Positions 26,749 to 36,143 of a stretch of 64,000 nt of DNA are shown piece after piece. The position numbers were made by a program, and so were the translations under genes. The notes beneath the pieces are model-generated. The model saw only the letters and a program-made list of their open reading frames with translations, had not been told where the DNA came from and searched no databases. The stretch is from Caulobacter sp. 602-1 (GTDB lineage: Bacteria > Pseudomonadota > Alphaproteobacteria > Caulobacterales > Caulobacteraceae). The stretch's first letter is position 1. The number at the start of each line of letters is the position of its first letter. The DNA is taken from the NCBI RefSeq assembly GCF_003931565.1, contig NZ_RRYI01000005.1, positions 186,001 through 250,000 on the forward strand, given 5' to 3'.

Positions 26749-26848
26749 AATCGTCGATGCAAATGTTATTGTTGAGAACGCCCAGACTCGAGATCGGCAT
26801 TTGGGCCGAAAGGCGATGGTTATCAAGGGGGTGCGACGCCTGAGCCGC

Positions 26849-26861
26849 TACACACCGTGTA
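26849..26861. repeat. Small dyad TACAC-N3-GTGTA
   Basis: A 5-bp-arm inverted repeat in the gap between DUF2147 and the acyl-CoA dehydrogenase, 123 bases ahead of the latter. It may be an operator for the valine-degradation genes; there is no other support. Confidence 0.3.
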
Positions 26862-26983
26862 ACGGAGGATTTCAGGCCACACTTGGATGCCCGCGCGACA
26901 CGCGTTGACAGCCGGCGCACGGCGCGGCAGGTCAGCGGCCAAGAAGGTGAGGGCGGCTTTGCCCCGAACGGGAGGAAGTGAGC

Positions 26984-28123
26984 ATGGATTTCGCGCTGAG
27001 CGAGGATCAACTCGCAATCCAGGACGCTGCTCGCGCGTTCGCCGAAGGACAGCTTGCCCCTTTCTCGGCCGAGTGGGACGAGAAGAAGCATTTCCCGGTC
27101 GAGACCCTGCGCCAAGCCGCCGAGCTGGGCTTCGCCGGCATCTATGTGAACGAGGATGTCGGAGGAAGCGGTCTTTCGCGCCTCGACGCCTCGATCATCT
27201 TCGAGGCGCTGAGCTACGGGGATGTGCCGACCGCCGCCTATTTGACCATCCACAACATGGCGTCGTGGATGATCGACCGCTTCGGCTCCGATGATCTGCG
27301 CAAGCGCTACCTGCCGCGCCTGACGACCATGCAGCTGATCGCCAGCTACTGCCTGACCGAGCCGGGCTCGGGCTCGGACGCGGCCAACATGCGCACGAGC
27401 GCCAAGCTGGATGGCGACCACTACGTCCTGAACGGCGGCAAGGCCTTCATCTCGGGCGGCGGCGTGTCGGATGTCTATGTCGTCATGGCCCGCACGGGCG
27501 GCGAGGGCGCCAAGGGCGTCTCGGCCTTCGTGGTGGAGAAGGGGACCGAGGGGCTCAGCTTCGGCGCCAACGAACGCAAGATGGGCTGGAACGCCCAGCC
27601 GACCGCCCAGGTCAATTTCGACAACTGCCGCGTGCCGGTCGAGAACCGCATCGGCCAGGAAGGCGAGGGCTTTCGCTTCGCCATGATGGGTCTGGACGGC
27701 GGGCGGCTGAACATCGCCTCGTGCTCGCTGGGCGGAGCGCAGTTCGCCCTTGATACGGCCAAGGCCTATATGGAGACCCGCAACCAGTTCGGCAAAGCGC
27801 TGAAGGAGTTCCAGGCTCTGCAGTTCAAGCTGGCCGACATGGCCACCGAGCTGGAGGCCGCCCGTCTGATGGTGCGCCGGGCCGCCCACGCCCTGGACAG
27901 TCGCCACCCCGAGGCGACCAAGCTGTGCGCCATGGCCAAGCGCTTCGCCACCGACGCCGGCTTCCAGGTGGCCAATGACGCCTTGCAGCTGCATGGCGGC
28001 TACGGCTACCTCCAGGACTATCCGCTGGAGCGCATCGTGCGCGACCTGCGGGTGCACCAGATCCTGGAAGGGACCAACGAGATCATGCGCGTCATCATCG
28101 CCCGCGAGATGTTCCGCCAATGA
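26984..28123 (+). CDS. Acyl-CoA dehydrogenase, probably isobutyryl-CoA dehydrogenase
   Basis: A 379-residue FAD enzyme. YCLTEPGSGSDAANMRTSAK and the C-terminal LHGGYGYLQDYPLERIVRD followed by EGTNEIMRVIIARE carry the family signatures, with the catalytic Glu region there. ATG 26984 is chosen because GGAGG lies eight bases upstream. The neighbours encode 3-hydroxyisobutyryl-CoA hydrolase and 3-hydroxyisobutyrate dehydrogenase, so the substrate is most likely isobutyryl-CoA from valine. Electrons would pass to ETF and the ETF-QO of this window. Confidence 0.92.
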   Translation: MDFALSEDQLAIQDAARAFAEGQLAPFSAEWDEKKHFPVETLRQAAELGFAGIYVNEDVGGSGLSRLDASIIFEALSYGDVPTAAYLTIHNMASWMIDRFGSDDLRKRYLPRLTTMQLIASYCLTEPGSGSDAANMRTSAKLDGDHYVLNGGKAFISGGGVSDVYVVMARTGGEGAKGVSAFVVEKGTEGLSFGANERKMGWNAQPTAQVNFDNCRVPVENRIGQEGEGFRFAMMGLDGGRLNIASCSLGGAQFALDTAKAYMETRNQFGKALKEFQALQFKLADMATELEAARLMVRRAAHALDSRHPEATKLCAMAKRFATDAGFQVANDALQLHGGYGYLQDYPLERIVRDLRVHQILEGTNEIMRVIIAREMFRQ

Positions 28124-28130
28124 GCCGCGG

Positions 28131-28730
28131 ATGATCTATCTCTGTCGCCACGGCCAGACCTTCCACAATCGGGAGGGGCGCCTGCAGGGACGGTCGGAGT
28201 CGGACCTGACGCCGTTGGGCCGGGCCCAGGCGGGCGCCATGGGCGAGTTGTTGTTCGATCTGGTCCGCCGCGACCCGCCGGCCGATTGGCGCATCGTCGC
28301 CAGCCCGCTGCGTCGGGCGCGGGACACGGCCGAGACGATCGGCGCGCGTCTGGGCCTGCCGGTCGCGACCGACGAGCGCCTTGTCGAGATCGACGTCGGC
28401 GAATGGTCCAACCGACTGCGCGAAGAGGTGAGGGGCGAAAACCCGCATCTGCACGGCGACGACGCCTGGGGCTTCCACGCGCCGGGCGGCGAGACCTATG
28501 AGGCCATGATGGCCCGGATCACCCACTGGCTGGACGAACAGGCCAGTGAGCCCGAGCGCCGGCTGATCGTGGTCAGCCACGGCGTCGCGGGCCGGCTGCT
28601 GCGCGGCGCCTATGCCGGCCTGTCACGCGCCGAGACCCTGGCCCAGGACATTCCGCAAGACGCCGTCTATCGGTTGATGGCTGGCCAGATCGAGCGCTTC
28701 GACTGCGCGCCCATCGCCGAACACGCCTAG
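28131..28730 (+). CDS. Histidine phosphatase family protein
   Basis: A 199-residue phosphoglycerate-mutase-like enzyme. The phospho-histidine motif is YLCRHGQTFHNREGRLQG at the start, and the second His is in LIVVSHGVAGRLLRGAY. SPLRRARDTAETI completes the pattern. The ATG at 28131 lies seven bases after the acyl-CoA dehydrogenase stop, and HIBCH follows seven bases later, so it is in the same operon although no step of valine breakdown needs it. Substrate unknown. Confidence 0.92.
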   Translation: MIYLCRHGQTFHNREGRLQGRSESDLTPLGRAQAGAMGELLFDLVRRDPPADWRIVASPLRRARDTAETIGARLGLPVATDERLVEIDVGEWSNRLREEVRGENPHLHGDDAWGFHAPGGETYEAMMARITHWLDEQASEPERRLIVVSHGVAGRLLRGAYAGLSRAETLAQDIPQDAVYRLMAGQIERFDCAPIAEHA

Positions 28731-28737
28731 GACTCCC

Positions 28738-29790
28738 ATGACCGACGAACCCGAAGTCCTGATCCGCGTCGAGAAGAACGTCGGCCGCATCACGCTCAAT
28801 CGCCCCAAGGCCCTGCACGCCCTGACGCTCTCCATGTGCGAGACCATGATCGGCGCCTTGCTGGACTGGCGGGAGGATCCCGAGATCTACATGGTGCTGA
28901 TCGACCATTCGGGCGAACGCGGCTTCTGCGCGGGCGGCGACATCCGCATGCTGGCCGACAGCGGGGCCAAGGACGGCGTCGAGGCGCGGCGGTTCTTCCA
29001 CACCGAGTATCAGCTGAACCACCTGCTGTTCACCTACGACACGCCTGTCGTGGCGGTGATGGACGGCATCGTCATGGGGGGCGGTGTCGGCATTTCGATG
29101 CCGGCCCACGTGCGGATCGCCACGGAGCGGACGACCTTCGCCATGCCCGAGACCGGCATCGGCCTGTTCCCGGACGTCGGGGGCGGCTGGTACCTGCCGC
29201 GCCTGCCGGGCAAGGCGGGGCTGTGGCTGGCCCTGACCGGCGCGCGGATCAAGGGCGCGGACTGCATGCGTTTGGGAATCGCCACTCACTTCGTCGAGTT
29301 CGGAGCCATCGAGGGGCTCAAGAAGGCGATCATCGCCGACCCGCGCCGGATCGACGAGACCCTGAAGAAATATCGCGCCGACGCCGGCAAGGCCGCGTTG
29401 CTGGGCTTCGAACAGGATCTCAACCGTCTGTTCGTCGGCGAGACCGTCGAGGAGATCGTGGAGTTCCTGACCCTCGACTCCAGCGACTGGGGCAAGGCCC
29501 AGCTGGCCGTGATGCGGACCAAATCGCCGCAGACGATGAAGGTGGCCTTCGAGCAGCTGAAGCGCGGCGCGGCCATGACCGACTTCGCCGACAACATGGT
29601 CATGGAGTACCGGATCGGTTCGCGGGTGGTGATGAAGCACGACTTCATCGAAGGCGTCCGGGCCGTGATCGTCGACAAGGACAACGCCCCGAAGTGGAAT
29701 CCCGAGACCCTCGAGGGGGTTACGGACGCCATGCTGGAGGAGATTTTCGCTCCGCTTCCCCGCGGGGAAGAATGGAGGCCGCTGACGTAG
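28738..29790 (+). CDS. 3-hydroxyisobutyryl-CoA hydrolase
   Basis: A 350-residue crotonase-fold hydrolase (ECH_2 group). The oxyanion hole is in GFCAGGDIRMLADSG (residues about 62-76) and MGGGVGISMPAHVRIA. FAMPETGIGLFPDVGGGWYL is the HIBCH hallmark and carries the conserved Glu and Asp. It hydrolyses 3-hydroxyisobutyryl-CoA in valine catabolism. Its length exceeds ordinary enoyl-CoA hydratases (about 260), which supports this call. Older annotation would label it enoyl-CoA hydratase. Confidence 0.92.
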   Translation: MTDEPEVLIRVEKNVGRITLNRPKALHALTLSMCETMIGALLDWREDPEIYMVLIDHSGERGFCAGGDIRMLADSGAKDGVEARRFFHTEYQLNHLLFTYDTPVVAVMDGIVMGGGVGISMPAHVRIATERTTFAMPETGIGLFPDVGGGWYLPRLPGKAGLWLALTGARIKGADCMRLGIATHFVEFGAIEGLKKAIIADPRRIDETLKKYRADAGKAALLGFEQDLNRLFVGETVEEIVEFLTLDSSDWGKAQLAVMRTKSPQTMKVAFEQLKRGAAMTDFADNMVMEYRIGSRVVMKHDFIEGVRAVIVDKDNAPKWNPETLEGVTDAMLEEIFAPLPRGEEWRPLT

Positions 29791-29846
29791 CCGTCACGCT
29801 AGGCTAGGGTCGCGAAATAAGAACACGTCGGTTCGGAAGGATAGCC

Positions 29847-30650
29847 ATGCGTAAGCCGCTTCTCAGTCTCGTCGCCGTGCTGGGCCTCGCGGCCTGCGCC
29901 ACCCAGCCGATGATGGGACCGCCCCCGCCGCCGCCTTCGGGCCCGGTGGCCGCGGCCATCTCGCCGAACATCGCCGCCGCGCTCAGCGATCCGTCGCGTC
30001 CGGCCGCCGACATGGTCCGAGACGTCAACCGGCATCCGGGCGAGGTTCTGACCTTCGCCGGGGTGCGCCCAGGCGCGAAGGTCGCCGATCTGATCCCCGG
30101 CGGCGGCTACTTCACCCGCATCCTGGCCAAGTCGGTCGGTCCCAGGGGCGTGGTCTATGCCTACGTTCCCGACGAGCTGACCAAGCTGGCCAATCGCGAG
30201 CCGGCGGTGAACGCCATCGCCCGTGATCCGGCCTATTCGAACGTGAAGGTGATCCTGAACACGCTGCCCAACTTCTCCACGCCGGAGAGGCTGGATCTGG
30301 TGTTCACCGCCCAGAACTATCACGACATGCACGACAAGTTCATGGGGCCGGCCGACCTGTCGGTCGTCAACCGCCAGATCTTCAGGGCCCTGAAGCCGGG
30401 CGGCGTCTACCTGGTCATCGACCACTCGGCCGAGGCCGGCTCGGGCCTGCGCGACACCGAGACCCTGCACCGCATCGACTCGGCGGTGGTGAGGTCCGAG
30501 GTCACGGCCGCCGGCTTCATCTTCGAGGGCGAGAGCCGCGTGCTGAAGGATCCGGCCGACTCCCGCAAGGCCAACGTCTACGACCCTTCGATCCGCGGGA
30601 AGACCGACCAGTTCGTCTACAAGTTCCGCAAGCCGGCCACGGCGCGCTGA
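29847..30650 (+). CDS. Lipoprotein with methyltransferase-like fold (COG4798 type)
   Basis: A 267-residue protein whose signal sequence ends in the lipobox LAAC, followed by a proline run. The body is a class I methyltransferase fold: KVADLIPGGGYFTRILAKSV (motif I) near residue 74, VYAYVPDELTK, and FRALKPGGVYLVIDHSAEAG. It resembles the predicted methyltransferase group COG4798, members of which are often exported. Because SAM is cytoplasmic, a lipid-anchored methyltransferase is puzzling. It interrupts the valine-degradation genes between HIBCH and mmsB. Confidence 0.8.
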   Translation: MRKPLLSLVAVLGLAACATQPMMGPPPPPPSGPVAAAISPNIAAALSDPSRPAADMVRDVNRHPGEVLTFAGVRPGAKVADLIPGGGYFTRILAKSVGPRGVVYAYVPDELTKLANREPAVNAIARDPAYSNVKVILNTLPNFSTPERLDLVFTAQNYHDMHDKFMGPADLSVVNRQIFRALKPGGVYLVIDHSAEAGSGLRDTETLHRIDSAVVRSEVTAAGFIFEGESRVLKDPADSRKANVYDPSIRGKTDQFVYKFRKPATAR

Positions 30651-30725
30651 CCGAAAAGCGTCGGGATCCTCAATGATAAGAGCCGCGCCCATGAGGCGCG
30701 GTTCGCATTTTCCGGGAGCTTCACA

Positions 30726-31622
30726 ATGACCCGCATCGCCTTCATCGGCCTGGGCAATATGGGGGGCGGCATGGCCGCCAATCAGGCCAAGGCCGGCCAC
30801 GAGGTCCACGCCTTCGACCTGTCGGCGGCGGCGGTCGAGCGGGCGGTGGCGGCCGGCTGTCGGGCGGCCGGCTCGGTCGCCGAGGCGGTGGCCGACGCCG
30901 AGGTGGTGATCACCATGTTGCCGGCCGGTCCGCACGTGCGCGCCGTCTATGGCGATCAGGTCCTGAAGAGCGCGCCCAAGTCCGCCTTGCTGATCGACAG
31001 CTCGACGATCGACGTCGAGAGCGCCCGCGCCGTCGCCGGGCAGGCGGCCGAGGCGGGTTTCCGCTTCGCCGACGCGCCGGTGTCGGGCGGAATCATGGCC
31101 GCCGAGGCGGGCGCGCTGGCCTTCATGGTCGGCTGCGCGGCCGTGGACTTTCCGGCCATCGAGGCGGCGCTGGAGCCGATGTCGCGCGTGACCATCCACG
31201 CCGGCGACCACGGGGCGGGGCAGGCGGCCAAGATCTGCAACAACATGCTGCTGGGCGTGTCGATGCTGGGAACCTGCGAAGCCTTCGCCCTGGCCGAGAA
31301 GTTGGGCCTGGACGCCGATCGCTTCTTCGAGATCGCCAGCAAGTCGTCTGGCCAGTGCTGGTCGGTGACCAGCTATTGCCCGGTCCCGGGCGTGGGGCCC
31401 CAGACCCCGGCCGACCGTCACTACGAGGGCGGTTTCGCCTCGGCCATGATGCTGAAGGACCTGAAGCTGGCCCAGGAGGCCGCCGCCAAGGCCGGGGCCA
31501 GCACGCCGATGGGCGCACAGGCCGAGGCGCTGTACGCCTTGTTCGACGGCAACGGCTTCGGCGGCAAGGACTTCTCGGCCATCATCCAGTTGCTCCGGGG
31601 AAAGCTGACGGAGATTGGATGA
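30726..31622 (+). CDS. mmsB: 3-hydroxyisobutyrate dehydrogenase
   Basis: A 298-residue NAD-dependent enzyme oxidising 3-hydroxyisobutyrate to methylmalonate semialdehyde. The Rossmann motif IAFIGLGNMGGGMAANQAKA opens the protein; DAPVSGGIMAAEAGALAFMV carries the substrate-binding signature; the catalytic Lys is in GAGQAAKICNNMLLGVSM. It completes the local valine pathway; the methylmalonate-semialdehyde dehydrogenase (mmsA) is not in this window. Confidence 0.95.
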   Translation: MTRIAFIGLGNMGGGMAANQAKAGHEVHAFDLSAAAVERAVAAGCRAAGSVAEAVADAEVVITMLPAGPHVRAVYGDQVLKSAPKSALLIDSSTIDVESARAVAGQAAEAGFRFADAPVSGGIMAAEAGALAFMVGCAAVDFPAIEAALEPMSRVTIHAGDHGAGQAAKICNNMLLGVSMLGTCEAFALAEKLGLDADRFFEIASKSSGQCWSVTSYCPVPGVGPQTPADRHYEGGFASAMMLKDLKLAQEAAAKAGASTPMGAQAEALYALFDGNGFGGKDFSAIIQLLRGKLTEIG

Positions 31623-31800
31623 ATCGTCGAACAGGCCGCGTTCGAGACGGTGTTCATTGACGAAGTCGATGCGGCCAATCGCCCAATTCAATTTTCTAGG
31701 TAAAAGTCCCTAGATGGACACTGACGGCGCTTGGTGCGAAAAGCCGAGCCATGAATTAAGGGGACCTCCGGACCATCTGGCCGGTGGTTTAGAGACCGAC

Positions 31801-33027
31801 ATGGACTACAAAGCCGCGTTCCGCAGCGCCGTCGAACAGATCCGTGAAGAGGGCCGTTACCGGGTCTTCGCCGACTTGAAGCGACAGCGCGGACAGTTCC
31901 CCCGCGCCACCTGGACCCGCCAGGACGGCTCTGAACGCGAAGTCGTGGTCTGGTGCAGCAACGACTATCTCGGCCAGGGGCAGAACCCCGTCGTCATGGA
32001 CGCCATGAAGGCCGCCGTCGACGCGCACGGCTCGGGCTCGGGCGGCACCCGTAACATCTCGGGCACCAACCACGACCACGTCCTGCTGGAAGCCGAGCTG
32101 GCCGACCTGCACGGCAAGGAAGGCGCGCTGCTGTTCACCTCGGGCTACGTCTCGAACGAGGCCAGCCTGTCGGTGGTGCAGAAGATTCTGCCCGGCCTGA
32201 TCATCTTCTCGGACGAGCTGAACCACGCCTCGATGATCGCCGGCATCCGCAACGGCGGCGGTCCGCGCAAGGTGTTCCGCCACAACGATCTGGCGCATCT
32301 GGAAGAGCTGCTGGCGGCCGCCCCGGCCGACGCGCCCAAGATGGTCGCGTTCGAGAGCGTGTATTCGATGGACGGCGACATCGCCGACATCCGCGCCACG
32401 GCGGCCCTGGCCAAGAAATATGGCGCCATGACCTATCTGGACGAGGTCCACGCGGTCGGCATGTACGGCCCGCGCGGGGGCGGCGTCGCCGAGCGCGACG
32501 GCCTGATGGGCGAGATCGACATCATCGAGGGCACCCTGGGCAAGGCCTTCGGCGTCATGGGCGGCTACATCACCGGCGACGCCGAGGTGATCGACGCCAT
32601 CCGTCTGATGGCTTCGGGTTTCATCTTCACGACCTCTCTGCCGCCCGCCCTGGTGGCCGGCGCCCTGGCCAGCGTCCGCTGGCTGAAGCAGCACCCCGAA
32701 GTGCGCGAGATCCATCAGGAGCGCGCCGCGACCCTGAAGGCCATGTTCAAGGCCGCCGGTCTGCCGGTCATGGAGAACGAAAGCCACATCGTTCCGGTGC
32801 TGGTCGGCGACCCCGTCCACACCAAGATGATCAGCGACATGCTGCTGGCCGATCACGGCGTCTATGTGCAGCCGATCAACTATCCGACGGTTCCGCGCGG
32901 CACCGAGCGCCTGCGCTTCACCCCGACGCCGTTCCATACCGACGACATGATGCGCAAGCTGGTCTCGGCCATGGAAAAGCTGTGGGCGCATTGCAATGTC
33001 GCCCGCATGGGCGGCTACGCGGCGTAG
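31801..33027 (+). CDS. hemA: 5-aminolevulinate synthase
   Basis: A 408-residue PLP enzyme of the Shemin pathway: glycine plus succinyl-CoA gives 5-aminolevulinate, the first step of heme synthesis in alphaproteobacteria. The N-terminus [20 protein letters not shown] is standard, so ATG 31801 is used over an in-frame extension to 31714. [33 protein letters not shown] and the PLP lysine (Lys248) in [14 protein letters not shown] are present. No clear FixK/FNR box was found upstream. Confidence 0.97.
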   Translation: MDYKAAFRSAVEQIREEGRYRVFADLKRQRGQFPRATWTRQDGSEREVVVWCSNDYLGQGQNPVVMDAMKAAVDAHGSGSGGTRNISGTNHDHVLLEAELADLHGKEGALLFTSGYVSNEASLSVVQKILPGLIIFSDELNHASMIAGIRNGGGPRKVFRHNDLAHLEELLAAAPADAPKMVAFESVYSMDGDIADIRATAALAKKYGAMTYLDEVHAVGMYGPRGGGVAERDGLMGEIDIIEGTLGKAFGVMGGYITGDAEVIDAIRLMASGFIFTTSLPPALVAGALASVRWLKQHPEVREIHQERAATLKAMFKAAGLPVMENESHIVPVLVGDPVHTKMISDMLLADHGVYVQPINYPTVPRGTERLRFTPTPFHTDDMMRKLVSAMEKLWAHCNVARMGGYAA

Positions 33028-33033
33028 AACCTG

Positions 33034-33110
33034 TCCGTTTCGGACGTCCATCCGAAACGGATAAACAGGCTCTATCTCAAACATTTTGAACGTGGCCTTC
33101 GCCACGTTCA
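33034..33110. repeat. Two consecutive hairpins downstream of hemA
   Basis: The first is an 11-bp stem, 33034-33044 with 33051-33061, loop CGTCCA. The second is a 10-bp stem, 33087-33096 with 33101-33110, loop CTTC. Neither has a T-run on either strand. They start seven bases after the hemA stop and may protect or end the hemA transcript. Confidence 0.65.
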
Positions 33111-33160
33111 GGGGACAGCACGCACTTCAACCTCGACCGAACAGCACATCGTCGAAACGA

Positions 33161-33187
33161 AAAACGCCGCCGGAGTCCGGCGGCGTT
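33161..33187 (-). terminator. Rho-independent terminator of mucR
   Basis: A 12-bp GC-rich inverted repeat (33163-33174 with 33176-33187); read on the minus strand it is followed by a T-run. It lies just past the mucR stop. Confidence 0.85.
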
Positions 33188-33212
33188 CGTGTGCCTGGAC
33201 GGCGAGGGGCGG

Positions 33213-33656
33213 TCAGCTTCCGCGCCGCACGCCTTTGCCCAGGCCGATCTTCTTGGCGAAGTCCGAGCGGCGGGCCGCATAGGCCGGCGCCACCATCGGA
33301 TAGTCGGGCGGAAGGCCCCACTTGCGACGGTATTCCTCGGGGCTCATGTCGTAGTGCGAGCGCAGATAGCGCTTGAGCATCTTGAGCTTCTTGCCGTCCT
33401 CCAGGCAGATGATGAAGTCGTGCTGCACCGAACGGCCCACCGGGACCGCCGGTTTGGCCTTTTCGGCCGGTTGCGGAGCTTCGCCGCCGTTGCCCAGCGA
33501 GGCGAGCGCGTGATGGACCGTGCGGATCAGCTCCGGAATGGCCGTCTGAGAGACTGTGTTCTGACCTACATAAGCCGCCACGATCTCGGCGCTGAGCCCC
33601 AGGATATCGACGTTGTTGTCGTTCGTCGTGTCCGTGCCGCCGCCCTGAGACGCCAT
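33213..33656 (-). CDS. mucR: MucR/Ros-family transcriptional regulator with atypical zinc site
   Basis: A 147-residue global regulator of the MucR/Ros type. The DNA-binding domain lies at about residues 75-135: FIICLEDGKKLKMLKRYLRS, then MSPEEYRRKWGLP and DYPMVAPAYAARRSDFAKK. In Ros the zinc ligands are Cys, Cys, His, His; here the second Cys is Asp (CLED) and the expected His of the KRHL segment is Tyr (KRYL), leaving Cys and one His. The N-terminal 70 residues hold the oligomerisation region. ATG 33656 (MASQGGGTD) is chosen; another in-frame ATG is four codons upstream. Alphaproteobacterial MucR proteins work with cell-cycle and surface-polysaccharide genes. Confidence 0.93.
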   Translation of the reverse strand: MASQGGGTDTTNDNNVDILGLSAEIVAAYVGQNTVSQTAIPELIRTVHHALASLGNGGEAPQPAEKAKPAVPVGRSVQHDFIICLEDGKKLKMLKRYLRSHYDMSPEEYRRKWGLPPDYPMVAPAYAARRSDFAKKIGLGKGVRRGS

Positions 33657-33820
33657 GAGATACCCCATTCCCGTTGTTGTCGTTGGAACTCCGCAGGGGT
33701 TGAGCACCGCCCTGCAGGACGGCAACGCACAAAGCGGGATGCGGTTCCGAGATTGATCGCCGCGCCCATCCCGTTAAAGAGGGCGCCTCTGCCGACTCCC
33801 CCAAACGCCCGGAGAGCGAA

Positions 33821-35107
33821 ATGACCCAAGCCAACACCAGCGCCTTTTTCGGCGCGGACCTCGCCACCGCGGACAAGGACATCTTCGACCGCATCGGTCG
33901 CGAGCTGGACCGTCAGCAGAACCAGATCGAGCTGATCGCCTCGGAGAACATCGTCTCGAAGGCGGTGTTGGAGGCCCAAGGCTCCATCCTGACCAACAAG
34001 TACGCCGAGGGTTACCCGGGCAAGCGCTACTACGGCGGCTGTGAATATGTCGACGAGATCGAAACGATCGCGATCGAGCGCGCCAAGTCGCTGTTCGGCG
34101 CGGGCTTCGCCAACGTCCAGCCGCACTCGGGCTCGCAGGCCAACCAGTCGGTCTTCATGGCTCTGCTGCAGCCTGGCGACGGCTTCCTGGGCATGGATCT
34201 GGCCGCCGGCGGCCACCTGACCCACGGCTCGCCCGCCAACCAGTCGGGCAAGTGGTTCAAGCCGGTGTCCTACACCGTGCGCCAGCAGGATCAGCTGATC
34301 GACTACGACAACGTCGCCGAGGTGGCCGAGCGCGAGAAGCCCAAGCTGATCATCGCCGGCGGCAGCGCCTATAGCCGCGAGATCGACTTCGCCCGCTTCC
34401 GCCAGATCGCCGACAGCGTCGGCGCCTATCTGATGGTCGACATGGCCCACTTCGCGGGCCTGGTGGCCGGCGGCGTGTTCCCCAGCCCGGTCCCTCACGC
34501 CCACGTCGTCACCACCACCACCCACAAGACCCTTCGCGGCCCGCGCGGCGGCATGGTGCTGACCAACGACGAAGCGATCATCAAGAAGGTCAACTCGGCC
34601 GTCTTCCCGGGTCTGCAAGGCGGTCCGCTGGAGCATGTGATCGCCGCCAAGGCCGTGGCCTTCGGCGAGGCGCTGCAGCCGGCGTTCAAGGACTATGCCC
34701 GGCAGATCATCGCCAACGCCAAGGCGCTGTCGGAAGCCCTGCTGAAGTCGGGCGTCAACATCGTCTCGGGCGGCACTGACAGCCACCTGATGCTGGTGGA
34801 TCTGCGTCCCAAGGGCGTGACCGGCCGCGACGCCGAGCACAGCCTCGAGCGCGCGCACATGACCTGCAACAAGAACGGCGTGCCGTTCGACACCGCGCCG
34901 TTCACGATCACCTCGGGCATCCGCCTGGGAACGCCGGCCGGCACCACCCGCGGCTTCAAGGAAGCCGAATTCACTCGCGTGGGCGAACTGATCGGCGAGG
35001 TCGTCAACGGCCTGGCCGCCAATGGCCCGGAAGGCAATGCCGAGGTCGAGGCCAAGGTCCGCGAGGAAGTGCTGGCCTTGACGGCCCGCTTCCCGATCTA
35101 CAACTAA
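33821..35107 (+). CDS. glyA: Serine hydroxymethyltransferase
   Basis: A 428-residue PLP enzyme converting serine and tetrahydrofolate to glycine and methylene-[56 protein letters not shown] and the PLP-lysine motif [16 protein letters not shown] are all present. It may supply glycine to HemA. nrdR follows 32 bases later, an arrangement common in alphaproteobacteria. Confidence 0.98.
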   Translation: MTQANTSAFFGADLATADKDIFDRIGRELDRQQNQIELIASENIVSKAVLEAQGSILTNKYAEGYPGKRYYGGCEYVDEIETIAIERAKSLFGAGFANVQPHSGSQANQSVFMALLQPGDGFLGMDLAAGGHLTHGSPANQSGKWFKPVSYTVRQQDQLIDYDNVAEVAEREKPKLIIAGGSAYSREIDFARFRQIADSVGAYLMVDMAHFAGLVAGGVFPSPVPHAHVVTTTTHKTLRGPRGGMVLTNDEAIIKKVNSAVFPGLQGGPLEHVIAAKAVAFGEALQPAFKDYARQIIANAKALSEALLKSGVNIVSGGTDSHLMLVDLRPKGVTGRDAEHSLERAHMTCNKNGVPFDTAPFTITSGIRLGTPAGTTRGFKEAEFTRVGELIGEVVNGLAANGPEGNAEVEAKVREEVLALTARFPIYN

Positions 35108-35139
35108 TATGGTCTAGGCGCCGCGGGAGGGGCCACATC

Positions 35140-35613
35140 ATGCGCTGCCCCTTCTGCGGACACGCCGAAAGCCAGGTCAAGGACAGCCGCCCGTCGGAAG
35201 ACGGGGCGGCCATCCGCCGTCGCCGCATGTGCCCCGAGTGCGGCGGTCGCTTCACCACGTTCGAGCGGGTGCAGCTGCGCGAGCTGATCATCCTGAAGCG
35301 TTCGGGCCGGCGCTCGCCGTTCGATCGCGACAAGCTGGTGCGCTCGATCGCCCTGGCCACCCAGAAGCGGCCCGTCGAAGGCGAGCGTGTCGAGCGCATG
35401 ATCAACGGCATCGTCCGGCAGCTGGAAAGCATGGGCGAGACCGAGCTTCCGTCCTCGACGGTGGGCGAAATGGTCATGAAGGCGTTGAAATCGCTCGATG
35501 ACGTCGCCTATGTCCGCTACGCCTCCGTCTATCGGGATTTCAAGGAAACCAGCGACTTCGCCAAGTTCCTGACCGAAGAAGGTCTGAGCGACAGCGTCGA
35601 AGAAGAGCTATAG
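35140..35613 (+). CDS. nrdR: Ribonucleotide reductase transcriptional repressor NrdR
   Basis: A 157-residue repressor. The zinc ribbon is [20 protein letters not shown] followed by [15 protein letters not shown] (two CxxC pairs). The ATP-cone spans about residues 49-135 ([31 protein letters not shown]). It binds NrdR boxes ahead of nrd genes, none of which are in this window. The position after glyA is typical. Confidence 0.97.
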   Translation: MRCPFCGHAESQVKDSRPSEDGAAIRRRRMCPECGGRFTTFERVQLRELIILKRSGRRSPFDRDKLVRSIALATQKRPVEGERVERMINGIVRQLESMGETELPSSTVGEMVMKALKSLDDVAYVRYASVYRDFKETSDFAKFLTEEGLSDSVEEEL

Positions 35614-35678
35614 TCCGTTAATCCCTGATGTGTGTTTGTGTGCGCGCGGCAAGCGCGGCCGTGGAGATTCGAAGCTAG

Positions 35679-36143
35679 ATGGTTGAAGACAACATCCGCT
35701 TGCTGATCGTGGAGGGCCGAAGCCATTCGGGACTCTCCGACGAGCTGCTGCGCGGAGCCGTGCAGGCGATCGAGGCCCAGGGCGCGGAATACGACGTGAT
35801 CACGGTCTCCAGCCCCCTGCAGATCCCGACGGTCATCGCCATGGCCGAGGAGGCCGGTCACCGCCCCGTGGGCGTGCGCTACGACGGCTATGTCGCTCTG
35901 GGCGCGGTCATCCGGGGCGAGACCTATCATTTCGAACTGGTCGCCAACGAAACCGCTCGTGGCCTGCAGGACCTGGGCATCGGCCGGCGGCTGGCGATCG
36001 GCTTCGGCGTCCTGGCCGTCGACGACGAGGCCCAGGCCTGGACCCGCGCGCGGGTCAGCGAAGGCGACCGCGGCGGTTCGGCCGCCAAGGCCTGCCTCGA
36101 GACCATCGCCCTGAAGCGTCAACTGCTGGGACAGGCCCGATGA
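35679..36143 (+). CDS. ribH: 6,7-dimethyl-8-ribityllumazine synthase
   Basis: A 154-residue riboflavin enzyme. Lumazine synthase motifs are clear: [34 protein letters not shown] with the active-site His, and [14 protein letters not shown]. The family usually reads GVLT here with a Thr; Ala replaces it. nusB overlaps by four bases (ATGA). The other riboflavin genes (ribD, ribE, ribBA), often found between nrdR and ribH in alphaproteobacteria, are absent. Confidence 0.94.
   Translation: MVEDNIRLLIVEGRSHSGLSDELLRGAVQAIEAQGAEYDVITVSSPLQIPTVIAMAEEAGHRPVGVRYDGYVALGAVIRGETYHFELVANETARGLQDLGIGRRLAIGFGVLAVDDEAQAWTRARVSEGDRGGSAAKACLETIALKRQLLGQAR

Noticed and set aside
31640-31800. Possible FixK/FNR box upstream of hemA (TTGACGAAGTCGAT).
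   Set aside because: The right half and the spacing do not match TTGAY-N4-RTCAA.
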